The notes under the pieces: model-generated
What the model saw: the letters and a program-made list of their open reading frames with translations, nothing else
Databases searched by the model: none
What the model was told of the DNA's origin: nothing
Made by a program: the position numbers and the translations under genes
Shown: piece by piece, positions 1 to 8,115 of the stretch
How positions within the stretch are numbered: the stretch's first letter is position 1
How the letters are laid out: each line of letters starts with the position of its first letter
From: JBBIMP01 sp037444305
Lineage (GTDB): Bacteria; Acidobacteriota; UBA6911
Direction: 5' to 3'
DNA: 64,000 nt
Assembly: GCA_037444305.1 (NCBI GenBank)
Contig: JBBIMP010000019.1
Coordinates: forward strand, 1 to 64,000

Positions 1-401
1 ATCACGGCTGGATCCCCGAAGCGGTATACGCCATTACAAGCGCCTCCATGGATCGGGCCCGCGAGTTTGAGACGCCACTCGCACATTTTAGTTTCACGCG
101 GATTCCACAGAAAGTCTTTTACACAGAAGTGACTCGCATCGTAAAGCAGGGCGGGAACGAACAGGGCTTTCATCACGCCGGGAGCTTCCTGATGGCCTCG
201 CCGCTGAAAGCGTTGGCTGACTACGTCTATGCGCACAGACTGGATTGGGCCTCCGCGGGCCCGGTTATCGAAAGCCTGCGGGTGGATGAAAGCTCGCTGG
301 CGAGCATCAATTTGGAGACCGTCGAACGTCTGATCGATAACTACTCTTCCCGCCGTGTGCTGCGATTTCTTAGAGGCTTGCGAAAGGACCTGAATAGATG
401 A
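1..401 (+). CDS. AbiEi-like antitoxin of a type IV toxin-antitoxin pair (5' end outside the window)
   Basis: The reading frame is open from base 3, so the gene starts before the window; the first Met at 48 is internal. The visible 133 residues resemble the C-terminal part of AbiEi-family antitoxins, with the stretches HGWIPEAVY, TPLAHFSFTRIP and SPLKALADYVY followed by a basic tail ending in RKDLNR. In the family, an N-terminal winged helix binds the promoter and the C-terminal domain is needed for antitoxicity; only the latter is seen here. The stop overlaps the start of the next gene (ATGA at 398), the usual coupled arrangement with the AbiEii toxin. Family assignment is by recognised motifs, not by search. 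Confidence 0.8.
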   Translation, partial: HGWIPEAVYAITSASMDRAREFETPLAHFSFTRIPQKVFYTEVTRIVKQGGNEQGFHHAGSFLMASPLKALADYVYAHRLDWASAGPVIESLRVDESSLASINLETVERLIDNYSSRRVLRFLRGLRKDLNR

Positions 402-1282
402 GCGTAAAGATGATCCAAGATCGTCTGAACGGATATAATTGCCGTTCGAGCCTGGACGAAGAGCGAGCCCTGCGCGAAATCACACAAGAGATCCTGCTGG
501 CGGCACTGGGGCGGACGGATTTTTTCCATCAGGCCGGATTTCAGGGCGGCACCTGTCTCCGAATTTTCCACGGATTGAATCGTTTCTCTGAAGACCTTGA
601 TTTTGCCCTGCAGGAACGGGATTCGTCCTTCAACCTGCAGCCTTATCTCGACGTTGCGAAAAAAGAGCTGACCGCCTACGGATTCGAGCTCCAAATGGAT
701 GACCGTTCCAGGGTCGGACAGGCAGTGCGCAAAGCATTCGTAAAAGATGATTCGCTCGGCAATCTGCTCCAACTGAATTTCAGGCCGGAATCCGGTCCGA
801 TGCGCAAGATGAAGGTCAAGCTTGAGGTGGACACGCATCCTCCGGAAGGCGCGACTTACGAGACCAAGTACCTGGACTATCCTTTCCCTTCGGCCATCTG
901 CCTGTTTGATCTGCCAAGCCTCTACGCCGGCAAGCTTCACGCACTGCTATGCCGTGAATATCTGAAGGGACGCGATTGGTACGACTTCGTCTGGTATACG
1001 GCGCGCCGGACTCCGGCAAATTACGCGTTGCTCTCCTCGGCTCTGAATCAAATAGGGCCTTGGAAGGGAAAGAACGTTCAGGCAGATAGGGCCTGGTGTT
1101 TCGAACAACTGCAGGAGCGGATCAAAACCATCGACTGGAAGCAAGCCCGTGAAGATGTTCGCAGGTTCGTAAAATCCAATGAATTGCCGTCGTTGGATCT
1201 TTGGAGCGCGGAATTCTTTCTCGCTCAGGCTGCCAAGCTCAGTTCAACTGGTGCAGGCCCTTGCCGGGATTGTTTTGCGTGA
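398..1282 (+). CDS. AbiEii/AbiGii-family nucleotidyltransferase toxin, C-terminus altered
   Basis: AbiEii toxins are DNA-polymerase-beta-like nucleotidyltransferases paired with AbiEi; the system arrests growth and can abort phage infection. The nucleotidyltransferase signature is visible near residues 48-70: GGTCLR, then RFSEDLDFAL carrying the two acidic residues. Downstream come a lysine-bearing YAGKLHALL and GRDWYDFVWY, the usual later motifs. The start overlaps the antitoxin stop by 4 bases. The family core ends near WSAEFFLAQAAKL; the last dozen residues are read from sequence antisense to a fragment of an NHL-type gene, so the native end is probably replaced at about 1240-1250. The catalytic core looks complete, so it may still be active. 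Confidence 0.82.
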   Translation: MSVKMIQDRLNGYNCRSSLDEERALREITQEILLAALGRTDFFHQAGFQGGTCLRIFHGLNRFSEDLDFALQERDSSFNLQPYLDVAKKELTAYGFELQMDDRSRVGQAVRKAFVKDDSLGNLLQLNFRPESGPMRKMKVKLEVDTHPPEGATYETKYLDYPFPSAICLFDLPSLYAGKLHALLCREYLKGRDWYDFVWYTARRTPANYALLSSALNQIGPWKGKNVQADRAWCFEQLQERIKTIDWKQAREDVRRFVKSNELPSLDLWSAEFFLAQAAKLSSTGAGPCRDCFA

Positions 1283-1861
1283 AGTCGGGCTGGCCCAGGA
1301 CCAGGTCGGGGGGAGTTCCTGCCTGGGGTGGCGCCAGCCAGATCAGGACCCGGTTGTTGTTCCGGTCCGCCAGCAGGACGCGCGTCCCGTCCCCGGCTAT
1401 GCCCCCGGGATGGTTGAAGAGCAGCCCTCCGCCGGTGTCGTTGAAGTCGACGCCGGAGAGGAGGATGTCGGCCGGTTGACCCGTCCGGAAGAAACCGATG
1501 GGCGCCGTGTAGTGCCAGGTGCCGTTCAGTTCGAGGACGGCCGGATCGATCACCGCCTTCCCCGTGACCACGACATAGCCGCGAGCGGACCAGTGTATCC
1601 CCAGGTAGGCGGATCCTTCGCGAGATCCTCCCAGCCCGTGGCTGAAGAGAATTACCGGCGAGGCCGTCTTTTCTTGGGGGAGATAGACGCGGATGGGTAT
1701 GTCCCGCCGGCGGCTGCATCATGGACCGTGAGGTCGATGTAGTCCGCGCGGCTCCCTTCGGGAATCCGGAGCGGGTCGTACGCTTCGCCTCCAGCCCGGG
1801 ATGACCCTCCGGAGGGCGCCGCGGCGAGGGCAATAATGGAAAACAGCACCATCCAAAGCAT
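1239..1861 (-). pseudogene. Composite remnant: secreted alpha/beta-hydrolase N-terminus joined to an NHL-repeat fragment
   Basis: Reading leftwards from an ATG at 1861 there is a signal peptide (LWMVLFSIIALAAA), then the start of a dienelactone-hydrolase-like protein. A one-base frameshift near 1710 must be bridged to continue into PIRVYLPQEK and VILFSHGLGGSREG, the oxyanion-side motif of that family. At about 1570, after ARGYVVV, homology switches abruptly in frame to an NHL-repeat type sequence (NHPGGIAGDGTRVLLADRNN, then DLVLGQPDFTQNNPG). This stops at 1239, where the AbiE locus begins on the other strand. Neither protein is complete: the hydrolase lacks its catalytic Ser and His regions. 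I read this as two gene stubs fused by deletion and truncated again at the AbiE boundary. Confidence 0.7.
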
Positions 1862-1877
1862 GAATGCCTCCTATGCA

Positions 1878-1901
1878 GGGGGACACGGTAGCCTGTCCCC
1901 C
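1878..1901. repeat. Short palindromic repeat, copy 1 of the GGGGACA...TGTCCCC family
   Basis: The arms GGGGGACA and TGTCCCCC enclose an 8-base loop. About 20 bases, including ACACGG(T/C)AGCCTG and the C-run, recur in the longer palindrome at 14933-14981. It lies between the hydrolase remnant and the DUF2905 gene, both on the minus strand, and may act as a transcript-end hairpin or be a REP-like element. Confidence 0.6.
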
Positions 1902-1907
1902 TCTCCT

Positions 1908-2114
1908 TCAACGTTTTAGCATGTGGATGATAACCGTAAGCACAACGCTGAGCAGAATCATTGAGGTGATCGGGATGTAGATCCGAGTCCGCCCGGTCTC
2001 GATGCGCAGGTCGCCCGGCAGCCTGCCGAACCAGCCGAGCAGCCACGGCGCAAAGTGCAGTATCGTCCCCACGACAATTAGCACAATCCCTGCGATGATG
2101 ATCCAGCGCCCCAT
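1908..2114 (-). CDS. DUF2905 family small membrane protein
   Basis: This 68-residue protein has two hydrophobic segments (about residues 3-23 and 46-64) separated by the characteristic loop GWFGRLPGDLRIETGRTRIY, matching the DUF2905 family in length and pattern. The function of the family is unknown; it is predicted to sit in the inner membrane. I chose the ATG at 2114 (MGRWIII) over an upstream in-frame start at 2159 because family members begin there and a purine-rich GGGGCGAG precedes it. Confidence 0.82.
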   Translation of the reverse strand: MGRWIIIAGIVLIVVGTILHFAPWLLGWFGRLPGDLRIETGRTRIYIPITSMILLSVVLTVIIHMLKR

Positions 2115-2528
2115 GCTCGCCCCGCCCCGATCCTCCCACAAACCGCTTGCACTCGCCAAAGAAACTGTAAAGTACTTTTACACCCAGTCAATTTGTTAAC
2201 CCATCAAGAAACAACACCTTAGCTTTTTATAAGCTTCGATTGCGTCGGATTTCCTTACAATTGCTGCTTTCTCATGCCCCCCCTGTGCCTTGGCACCCCA
2301 TTTCTGATATAGGTCTCAAACTGCTTGTATTCAGACCATTTATACTGATCCAGGATTGCGTTCTCTTTCAAAAACCTCTCATTGGCATATTTTATGCTTA
2401 AAAACCGGCAAGGTGTCGGATACGGTTGTCTCAACGGACTGTCTGACCATGATTTTCAGCCATAAAGGTTGGAGCATTAAGCAATCCAATCGCTTGGGCA
2501 CGCACCTGGCCACGGGAGGTTCCACCTC
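2115..2528. other. Intergenic stretch without a recognised gene
   Basis: This 414-base stretch is more AT-rich than its surroundings. On the minus strand a stop-to-stop frame of about 60 codons ending at 2255 looks faintly protein-like (for example KYANERFLKEN) but has no good start and no family I can name; it could be the tail of a lost gene. The 5' leader of the PEP-CTERM gene occupies the right end. Confidence 0.4.
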
Positions 2529-3401
2529 ATGAGCGCTCTCAGGATGTTATTGACAATAGTTGCTCTTTTTCTGGCAGCGGCTTCAAACATTCACGCGGAT
2601 ACGCTCATTGATCCCAGAATAGTCATCGGCGGGGGCGGAGATTCAATCCGCATTCATAACACTAGTTTTACATTCAACTCCAATGTTAACGGGGGTGGAT
2701 TTCACAAGTTTTATGGGAATTCCGGGTTTTAAGTGGGTACAAACGCCGGGGGCCAGCCCCCGGCACCCCCGGGATTTATCGCTTTGGTCCCAATCCCGAG
2801 GCCGAATATTGGCCGCTGTGGCGGTAATTGCATGAATTTCTGAAGGTTGGAGGCTTCGATATTCATTTGTTGCCATGCTGACGCCTTCAAGTATTACCCA
2901 CTAGAAACCCGGAAGACCCAGTTTTATAACGCAAGTGGCGTCGATTGGACGAGCCTCACAATCACCGTCCCAATACCAGATACAGCTGGGGACAATGACA
3001 AATTATATTTCATAGAGTCAGATAGGTTTGAGTACCGCAGTTTCACATTCGGCGACGTCCTTCTCACAATTCGCTTTTGGGGCGTTAGCGCGATAGGGGC
3101 AGGGGGATACTTTCCAGGAATACCAGGTAACTCCCATTTTTTCATAAATCTCAACAATGTTGTTAACGGTGGCGATCCGAACATCCTGGATCAACCCAAT
3201 GATCCGAACGGTGTGGGCGGATGGCTCCGGGGAGACCCGCTTTCGCCTCTTACTTTCACTGCTGTTGCCAATTCGGTCCCTGAGCCTGGTGCTGCTGTGT
3301 TGACCCTGGTGGGATTGCTGGCATTCGGAGGCCGGATTGCCTTGGGGCGTCGGAAGAAGCACCACTCAAGCTGGAGAAGAACCACCCAGACAGGAGCCTG
3401 A
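2529..3401 (+). pseudogene. PEP-CTERM sorting-domain protein interrupted by a MITE
   Basis: The gene starts at an ATG behind GGGAGG, with a signal peptide (residues 1-23, ending SNIHA). The C-terminus carries a PEP-CTERM sorting signal: SVPEPGAAVLTLVGLLAFGG followed by the basic RRKKHH. In PEP-CTERM systems this tail is processed by an exosortase at the inner membrane; none is in the window. The middle is split by a 205-base element at 2715-2919 that introduces a TAA at 2730-2732. Removing the element and one 8-base duplication joins FHKFY to NASGVDWTSL in the same frame and gives about 219 residues, a normal size for such proteins. As it stands only a 67-residue secreted N-terminal fragment can be made. 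Confidence 0.85.
2707..2927. mobile_element. MITE-like insertion with ISL3-type ends and 8-bp target duplication
   Basis: The element spans 2715-2919 (205 bases) and is flanked by identical octamers AGTTTTAT at 2707-2714 and 2920-2927. Its ends form an imperfect inverted repeat of 25 bases with 21 matches: the left reads GGGAATTCCGGGTTTTAAG and the right, read inward, GGGTCTTCCGGGTTTCTAG, both continuing TGGGTA. It has no transposase gene. A perfect internal hairpin (GCCGGGGGC/GCCCCCGGC, about 2746-2766) lies inside. A GG-TCTTCC end and 8-bp duplications are typical of the ISL3 family, so it is probably mobilised in trans by such a transposase; the family assignment is inference from the ends. 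Confidence 0.88.
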
Positions 3402-3498
3402 GCAAGGACTGCCTGTAATTCGCTTTGCCTGTCGGGGGTTCTACCCCAGAGAATTCAATCCACCCCTCACGGGCGAAGCCGCCCTTCGCAGTCCATGT

Positions 3499-3729
3499 TT
3501 ACTTTTTGCTCTCTGCAGGCTTACTGAAATCGGATAAGAGATGCCTGTATTCCGGCAGGGTGTGGAGGGCGGCCAGTTCAGGATTTGCATCAGCATCCGC
3601 TACAGCATAGCCGTTCTCAAATGCCAACCTTAGTGAGTCCACCGCCTCCTGTTTCAGTCCTGCCAGCGTCTGCACCACGGCTTCCGAATACATTACCCAG
3701 CGAGAGATACACCTCGGGGAGCTGATCAT
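3499..3729 (-). pseudogene. Displaced C-terminal TPR tail of the adjacent Ser/Thr kinase
   Basis: This minus-strand frame encodes EAVVQTLAGLKQEAVDSLRL, then ENGYAVADADANPELAALHT and YRHLLSDF. That is the usual last TPR plus end of the kinase/TPR proteins of this type, in a different frame from the kinase. The kinase frame loses homology after a TPR ending LPEVYLSLGN near 3690, just where this tail begins. The join therefore seems to combine a frameshift with loss of several internal TPR units. Confidence 0.7.
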
Positions 3730-5569
3730 TCAGCCGCTGCGCCTGTTCCCCTGCGGCCACTGCCCGTTGCGCCCACGCACTGTCTTTCGTCGCGCGGTAC
3801 AGGGCCAGGCCGGCATCCGCCAATCCCACATAGGCCAGAGCGAAGCCGGAGTCCTTCTTCAGCGCGCTTTCGAAGAAATCGATCGCGGCCTTGAGATTGG
3901 CTGTATCCTGCCGGCCCCGCAGGGCGTTGCGCCCTTTCAGATAGAGGTCGTAGGCTTCGATGTTCTCGGTCGAGTGCGTGGCGCTGCGGGCGCGCTCCTC
4001 GCTGTCGGGCGTAAGCTGAAGGCCAACAAGCAGTTCGTCGTAGATCTTATCTTCCAGGGTCAGGAGATCCTGTATCATTCCGGTGTACTCCTTTGCCCAG
4101 AGCTGCCGCCCGTTGTCGACGTCCTGCAGGTTCACCACCACCGCAATCCTATCACCCGCCCGGGCGATCGTGCCATGCACGATGAGTCTAACCCCTAGCT
4201 CACGGGCGATCTTCTCCAGGGGATCATCCGGGCCGAATTTCTCTGCTTCCCTGAATGCAGGGACATAGACACGTTTGAGCTGGAACAGGCGAGCCGAGAG
4301 AGATTCCCCTATTCCTCTGGCGATGTAATGGATATCTGCCGCATCCCCCAGGATGCGGAAAGGAATCACTCCAACATAGGATAGCTGAGCGGGAGACGCC
4401 GCGATGGTCTCATTCCTTGCGGTTTCGGGTCCTGGCGAAAAAATCAGGCTGCGCACTCTGGGAATTGACAGAAGCAGAGCCACAAAAAGCAGCAGGGCGG
4501 CGCCGGCAACCGACCACTTGAGCGGCGGTGCAATCTGGAATCCCCGCCGCTTAGCGCTAAGGGCCGTTCTTGTCGGGGTAGGCGGCTGCCCGGCGTCCAG
4601 GTTTCCGATCACCTCGCCGGCGCTCTGGTAGCGCAGCTCCGGATCCGTTTCGAGGCATTTGGCCACTATGGCGCTGATGACCGGCGGTATGGAGGGGTCC
4701 ACCTCCGAGGGCGGCGTAGCCTGTTCCTGGGTGCGCCTCATCAGCGTCCCCATGAAGGTGTCGCTCTCGAAGGGGTTTTTTCCCGTGAGCATCTCGTAGA
4801 AGATCAGCCCCATCGAAAAAAGGTCGGAGCGGGCGTCGATCTTCCGGCCCATCGCCTGTTCGGGGGACATGTACTCGGGGGTTCCGATCACTGCGCCGGT
4901 GCGCGTCATGCCGCCCACGTCCATCGAGTGGGCGATGCCGAAGTCCATGACTGTGACCTTGTCACCGGCGTCCAGCATGATGTTTGAGGGCTTCAGGTCG
5001 CGGTGAACGACGCCTTCGGCATGGGCAGCCTCCAGGGCGAGGCAGACCTGTCGGATGATCTCGACCGTCCGCTGGACGCTGAACCGGGAATCGGCTCGGA
5101 GGAGGCTCTTGAGATCCTCGCCCTCGACGTACTCCATCGTGATGAACTTGATCCCGTTGGCCTGGCCGAGGTCGAAGATGCGGATCACGTTCCGGTGGGT
5201 GACCTTGCGCGCGAGAATCAGCTCCTGCTTGAAGCGCTGCAGGATTTCTTCCTGGCTGGCCAGGTCGGGCCGGATGGTCTTGAGGGCGATGGGGCGGTCG
5301 AGCTCGCGGTCGGTCGCCTGGTAAACCGCGCCCATTCCCCCGGCCCCCAGGCGCCGCACAATCTCGTAGCGCGCGCCCAGCACCATCCCCGGCCTTAAAG
5401 CGTCCAGGCTGGCGATCTCTCCTGCCGATTCCGGCGCCCGTATTGCGGCTGACCAGCCGTCCGCGGTGTCGACAAGAGTTGCCCTGGTTTTATCGGCGAA
5501 TGGCTCTCCGCACTGTTCGCATTGGCTTGCTTCCAGGGGATTCGCGCGGCCACATTTCGGACAATCCAT
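3617..5569 (-). CDS. Membrane Ser/Thr protein kinase with zinc ribbon and TPR region, frameshifted near the end
   Basis: Residues 3-20 form a CPKC...CEQC zinc ribbon. The kinase domain runs from about 68 to 325 with the glycine loop GAGGMG (75-80), Lys97, HRDLKPSN (189-196) and DFG (209-211), so it should be catalytically competent. A transmembrane helix follows near 350-375. The extracytoplasmic half starts with a FlgO-like segment (YVGVIPF, GVRLIVHGTI) and then TPRs (DLYLKGRNAL, ALAYVGLADAGLALY). After LPEVYLSLGN the frame runs into unrelated sequence and stops; the expected tail lies in another frame at 3499-3729. Family members are usually longer with more TPRs, so the C-terminus is truncated. 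Signal transduction role is inferred from the family. Confidence 0.85.
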   Translation of the reverse strand: MDCPKCGRANPLEASQCEQCGEPFADKTRATLVDTADGWSAAIRAPESAGEIASLDALRPGMVLGARYEIVRRLGAGGMGAVYQATDRELDRPIALKTIRPDLASQEEILQRFKQELILARKVTHRNVIRIFDLGQANGIKFITMEYVEGEDLKSLLRADSRFSVQRTVEIIRQVCLALEAAHAEGVVHRDLKPSNIMLDAGDKVTVMDFGIAHSMDVGGMTRTGAVIGTPEYMSPEQAMGRKIDARSDLFSMGLIFYEMLTGKNPFESDTFMGTLMRRTQEQATPPSEVDPSIPPVISAIVAKCLETDPELRYQSAGEVIGNLDAGQPPTPTRTALSAKRRGFQIAPPLKWSVAGAALLLFVALLLSIPRVRSLIFSPGPETARNETIAASPAQLSYVGVIPFRILGDAADIHYIARGIGESLSARLFQLKRVYVPAFREAEKFGPDDPLEKIARELGVRLIVHGTIARAGDRIAVVVNLQDVDNGRQLWAKEYTGMIQDLLTLEDKIYDELLVGLQLTPDSEERARSATHSTENIEAYDLYLKGRNALRGRQDTANLKAAIDFFESALKKDSGFALAYVGLADAGLALYRATKDSAWAQRAVAAGEQAQRLNDQLPEVYLSLGNVFGSRGADAGRTETGGGGLTKVGI

Positions 5570-5672
5570 TCCGGTTCGCCTCGTGCCTGTGACTGGCCCT
5601 ACTTTACGGGCTTTGGCGAAGGAAGATCAAGCCCGATCCGCCGGATGAAGGCGCGTGCGCCCGGAGGCGGCG

Positions 5673-6128
5673 CTATTTCTGCCGCTGGAAGGTGAACTCC
5701 ACCCCCGAGGAGGCCAGCGGCTTCAGCGTCAGCGTGTCCCCGTTCAGCTTGTACTCCCACTTGGAAGACGCCCCCACAGCCGCCGGATTCGCCCCAGCGT
5801 ACTGGTGCATCGTCACGACGTTCCCCTCGATCTCGAACGTCCCACAGCCGGCCGTCAGCCCCTGGTAGGCGGCCACGATCTTCTTCGTCCGCTCCTCCGC
5901 CGGGTCGGCCTGCGCCCAGGCCTGCCGGTTCACCGCCGAGCGGACGTTTGCCCAGTGCTTCCCGTGCACCACAATCATCCCGATGGCGTCCGCCTCGGTC
6001 TGGCTCCCGCCCTGGAAGGTCACCTTCACAAACTTGTAGGCCCCGTCCAGCTCGTGTCCGCCCGCGAAACCCATGGCCGACGTCAGCAGCAGCGCAGCGC
6101 AGAAAATAATGGCCCCAGTCGATTTCAT
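5673..6128 (-). CDS. Secreted lipocalin-like small protein
   Basis: A 151-residue protein with a clear signal peptide (residues 1-22, ending MGFAGG). The mature part begins ELDGAYKFVKVTFQGG and continues as alternating short beta strands, with TFEIEGNVVTMHQY and KWEYKLNGDTLTLKPL towards the end. This layout resembles the small lipocalin-like proteins common in Acidobacteria and Bacteroidota. No catalytic motif is seen; ligand and role are unknown. It follows the kinase upstream region on the same strand but with about 100 bases between them, so co-transcription is uncertain. Confidence 0.65.
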   Translation of the reverse strand: MKSTGAIIFCAALLLTSAMGFAGGHELDGAYKFVKVTFQGGSQTEADAIGMIVVHGKHWANVRSAVNRQAWAQADPAEERTKKIVAAYQGLTAGCGTFEIEGNVVTMHQYAGANPAAVGASSKWEYKLNGDTLTLKPLASSGVEFTFQRQK

Positions 6129-6423
6129 GTTTCCTCCTTGATGCAGTTGTTACGGGATCAACAAAAATTGTGAACGTTTGCGCGCCGCAAATCAACCCGC
6201 GTTACCGCTCCGGGCGCGAGCGGGCATCAGCGACCAATGAGTGGGCGTGGAGCAGAGTGCGAATTGTTCGACCGGAAGGGAGGGGGGGCCGTTAGAAATG
6301 AATGGCACGCGGATTTTCGCGGATGAGCGCGGATCGCTGTTTGTCCGCGACAATCCGCGCGCCATCGGTTTTTCAAACCCACCGCTCCGCCGGCAACATG
6401 AGGCAGAGGGGCAGAACCAGGCC

Positions 6424-7959
6424 ATGCTCTTCCGCGTGCAGTCCGCCGCTGTCTTCGGCATCAGCGCCCACCCCATCGCCGTGGAGGTGGACCTCAGCCT
6501 GGGCGAGAAGCTCCAGCTCATGACCGTGGGCCTGCCCGACACCGCCGTGCGCGAAAGCAGCGAGCGCGTCAAGGCGGCGCTGCGCAACTGCGGCTTCATC
6601 CTCCCGGCGCAGAAGGTCACGATCAACCTGGCGCCGGCCGACCTGCGCAAGGAGGGTTCCGCCTACGACCTGCCCATGGCGGTCGGCATCCTGGGCGCCG
6701 CCGGGCGGCTGCACGTGCCCGACCTGTCGGGGTTTCTCTTCGTCGGCGAGCTGTCGCTCGATGGGTCGGTTCGGGCCGTCAAGGGCACCCTTTCGATGGC
6801 GGTCATGGCGCGCGACCGCGGGATCGCCGGCCTGGTCGTGCCCGAAGCCAACGCGCACGAGGCCGCCGTCGTCGACGGCGTGCGCGCCTACCCGGTGCGC
6901 TCGCTCGCGCAGGTCGTGGCCCTGCTCAACGGGCGCGAGCCGTGGATCCCGCTCGCCGTCGACCGCGTCCAGCTCCTGGCGCTGCGCAGCGGCTACGACG
7001 TGGACTTCAGGGAGGTCTGCGGCCAGTACCAGGCCAAGCGCGCCCTGGAGGTCGCCACCGCCGGCGCGCACAACATCCTGCTGATCGGGCCGCCCGGGTC
7101 GGGCAAGACCATGCTGGCGCGGCGGCTGCCGACCATACTCCCGCCGATGAGCTTCGAGGAGGCCATCGAGACGACCAAGGTCCATTCGGTGGCGGGGATG
7201 CTGGCCGAAAAGGAGGGGCTCATCGGGACACGCCCGTTCCGCGCGCCGCACCACACGATCTCCAACGGCGGGCTGATCGGCGGGGGGACCACGCCGCGGC
7301 CCGGCGAGGTCAGCCTGGCGAACAACGGCGTGCTCTTCCTGGACGAGCTGCCCGAGTTCCAGCGGCACGTGCTCGACGTCCTGCGCCAGCCGCTGGAGGA
7401 CGGCGAGGTCACGATCAGCCGCGCCGCGATGTCGCTCACCTTCCCCGCACGGTTTATGCTGGCGGCGGCGATGAACCCCTGCCCCTGCGGGTATCACGGC
7501 GACCCCAAGCACGAGTGCGCCTGCACCCCGCCGCTGATCCAGCGTTACCTGGCGCGCATATCGGGGCCGCTGCTGGACCGCATCGACCTGCACATACGGG
7601 TGCCGGCGGTGAAGTACAAGGAGCTGGCCGAGGATCCGCGCAGCGAAGCCTCCGCCGCCGTGCGCGAACGGATCGTCTCGGCGCGCCGGATGCAGGTCCG
7701 GCGGCTGGAGCCGTTCGGGCTCTACTGCAACGCGCGCATGACGCCCCGCACCCTGCGGCGCTTCTGCCGCCTGGGGCCGGAGAGCGAAAGGCAGATGGAG
7801 AGGGCCGTCACGCGCCTGGGGCTTTCGGCGCGGGCCTATGACCGGGTGCTGCGGGTTTCGCGGACGATTGCAGACCTTGCGGGGGAGAAGGACATCCGGC
7901 CCGAGCACGTGGCCGAAGCCATCCAGTACCGGAGCCTCGACCGGGTGTACTCGCCGTGA
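6424..7959 (+). CDS. comM: YifB/ComM family Mg-chelatase-like AAA+ ATPase
   Basis: This is a 511-residue ATPase of the ComM family, whose studied members are hexameric helicases promoting branch migration during natural transformation. The N-terminal Lon-protease-like (ChlI) domain begins RVQSAAVFGI and shows VGLPDTAVRESSERV. The Walker A GPPGSGKT lies at 222-229 and the Walker B in VLFLDELPEF. The Cys cluster in NPCPCGYHGDPKHECAC is typical, and the C-terminal Mg-chelatase domain ends near QYRSLDRVY. I chose the ATG at 6424 (MLFRVQ) because family members start there; an in-frame ATG at 6301 would add an atypical extension. No other competence gene is nearby. Confidence 0.9.
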   Translation: MLFRVQSAAVFGISAHPIAVEVDLSLGEKLQLMTVGLPDTAVRESSERVKAALRNCGFILPAQKVTINLAPADLRKEGSAYDLPMAVGILGAAGRLHVPDLSGFLFVGELSLDGSVRAVKGTLSMAVMARDRGIAGLVVPEANAHEAAVVDGVRAYPVRSLAQVVALLNGREPWIPLAVDRVQLLALRSGYDVDFREVCGQYQAKRALEVATAGAHNILLIGPPGSGKTMLARRLPTILPPMSFEEAIETTKVHSVAGMLAEKEGLIGTRPFRAPHHTISNGGLIGGGTTPRPGEVSLANNGVLFLDELPEFQRHVLDVLRQPLEDGEVTISRAAMSLTFPARFMLAAAMNPCPCGYHGDPKHECACTPPLIQRYLARISGPLLDRIDLHIRVPAVKYKELAEDPRSEASAAVRERIVSARRMQVRRLEPFGLYCNARMTPRTLRRFCRLGPESERQMERAVTRLGLSARAYDRVLRVSRTIADLAGEKDIRPEHVAEAIQYRSLDRVYSP

Positions 7960-8115
7960 TCGCCCCCGGTCCGGGTGCTGCCGCGGCCCGGCATGCCCGC
8001 CCCCCGGGCGCCAGATTTCACCGGCATTTGTTCTTTCGCGGGGAGACACCTGGGTTATCATATCCCGGTCCGCCGCCCCCGACCGCGGACTCCACACCAG
8101 CACGGAGGATTCATA

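Noticed and set aside
2255..2445. Minus-strand frame that looks partly protein-like
   Set aside because: About 60 codons between stops, no ATG or ribosome site, and no family; recorded only as a possible relic.
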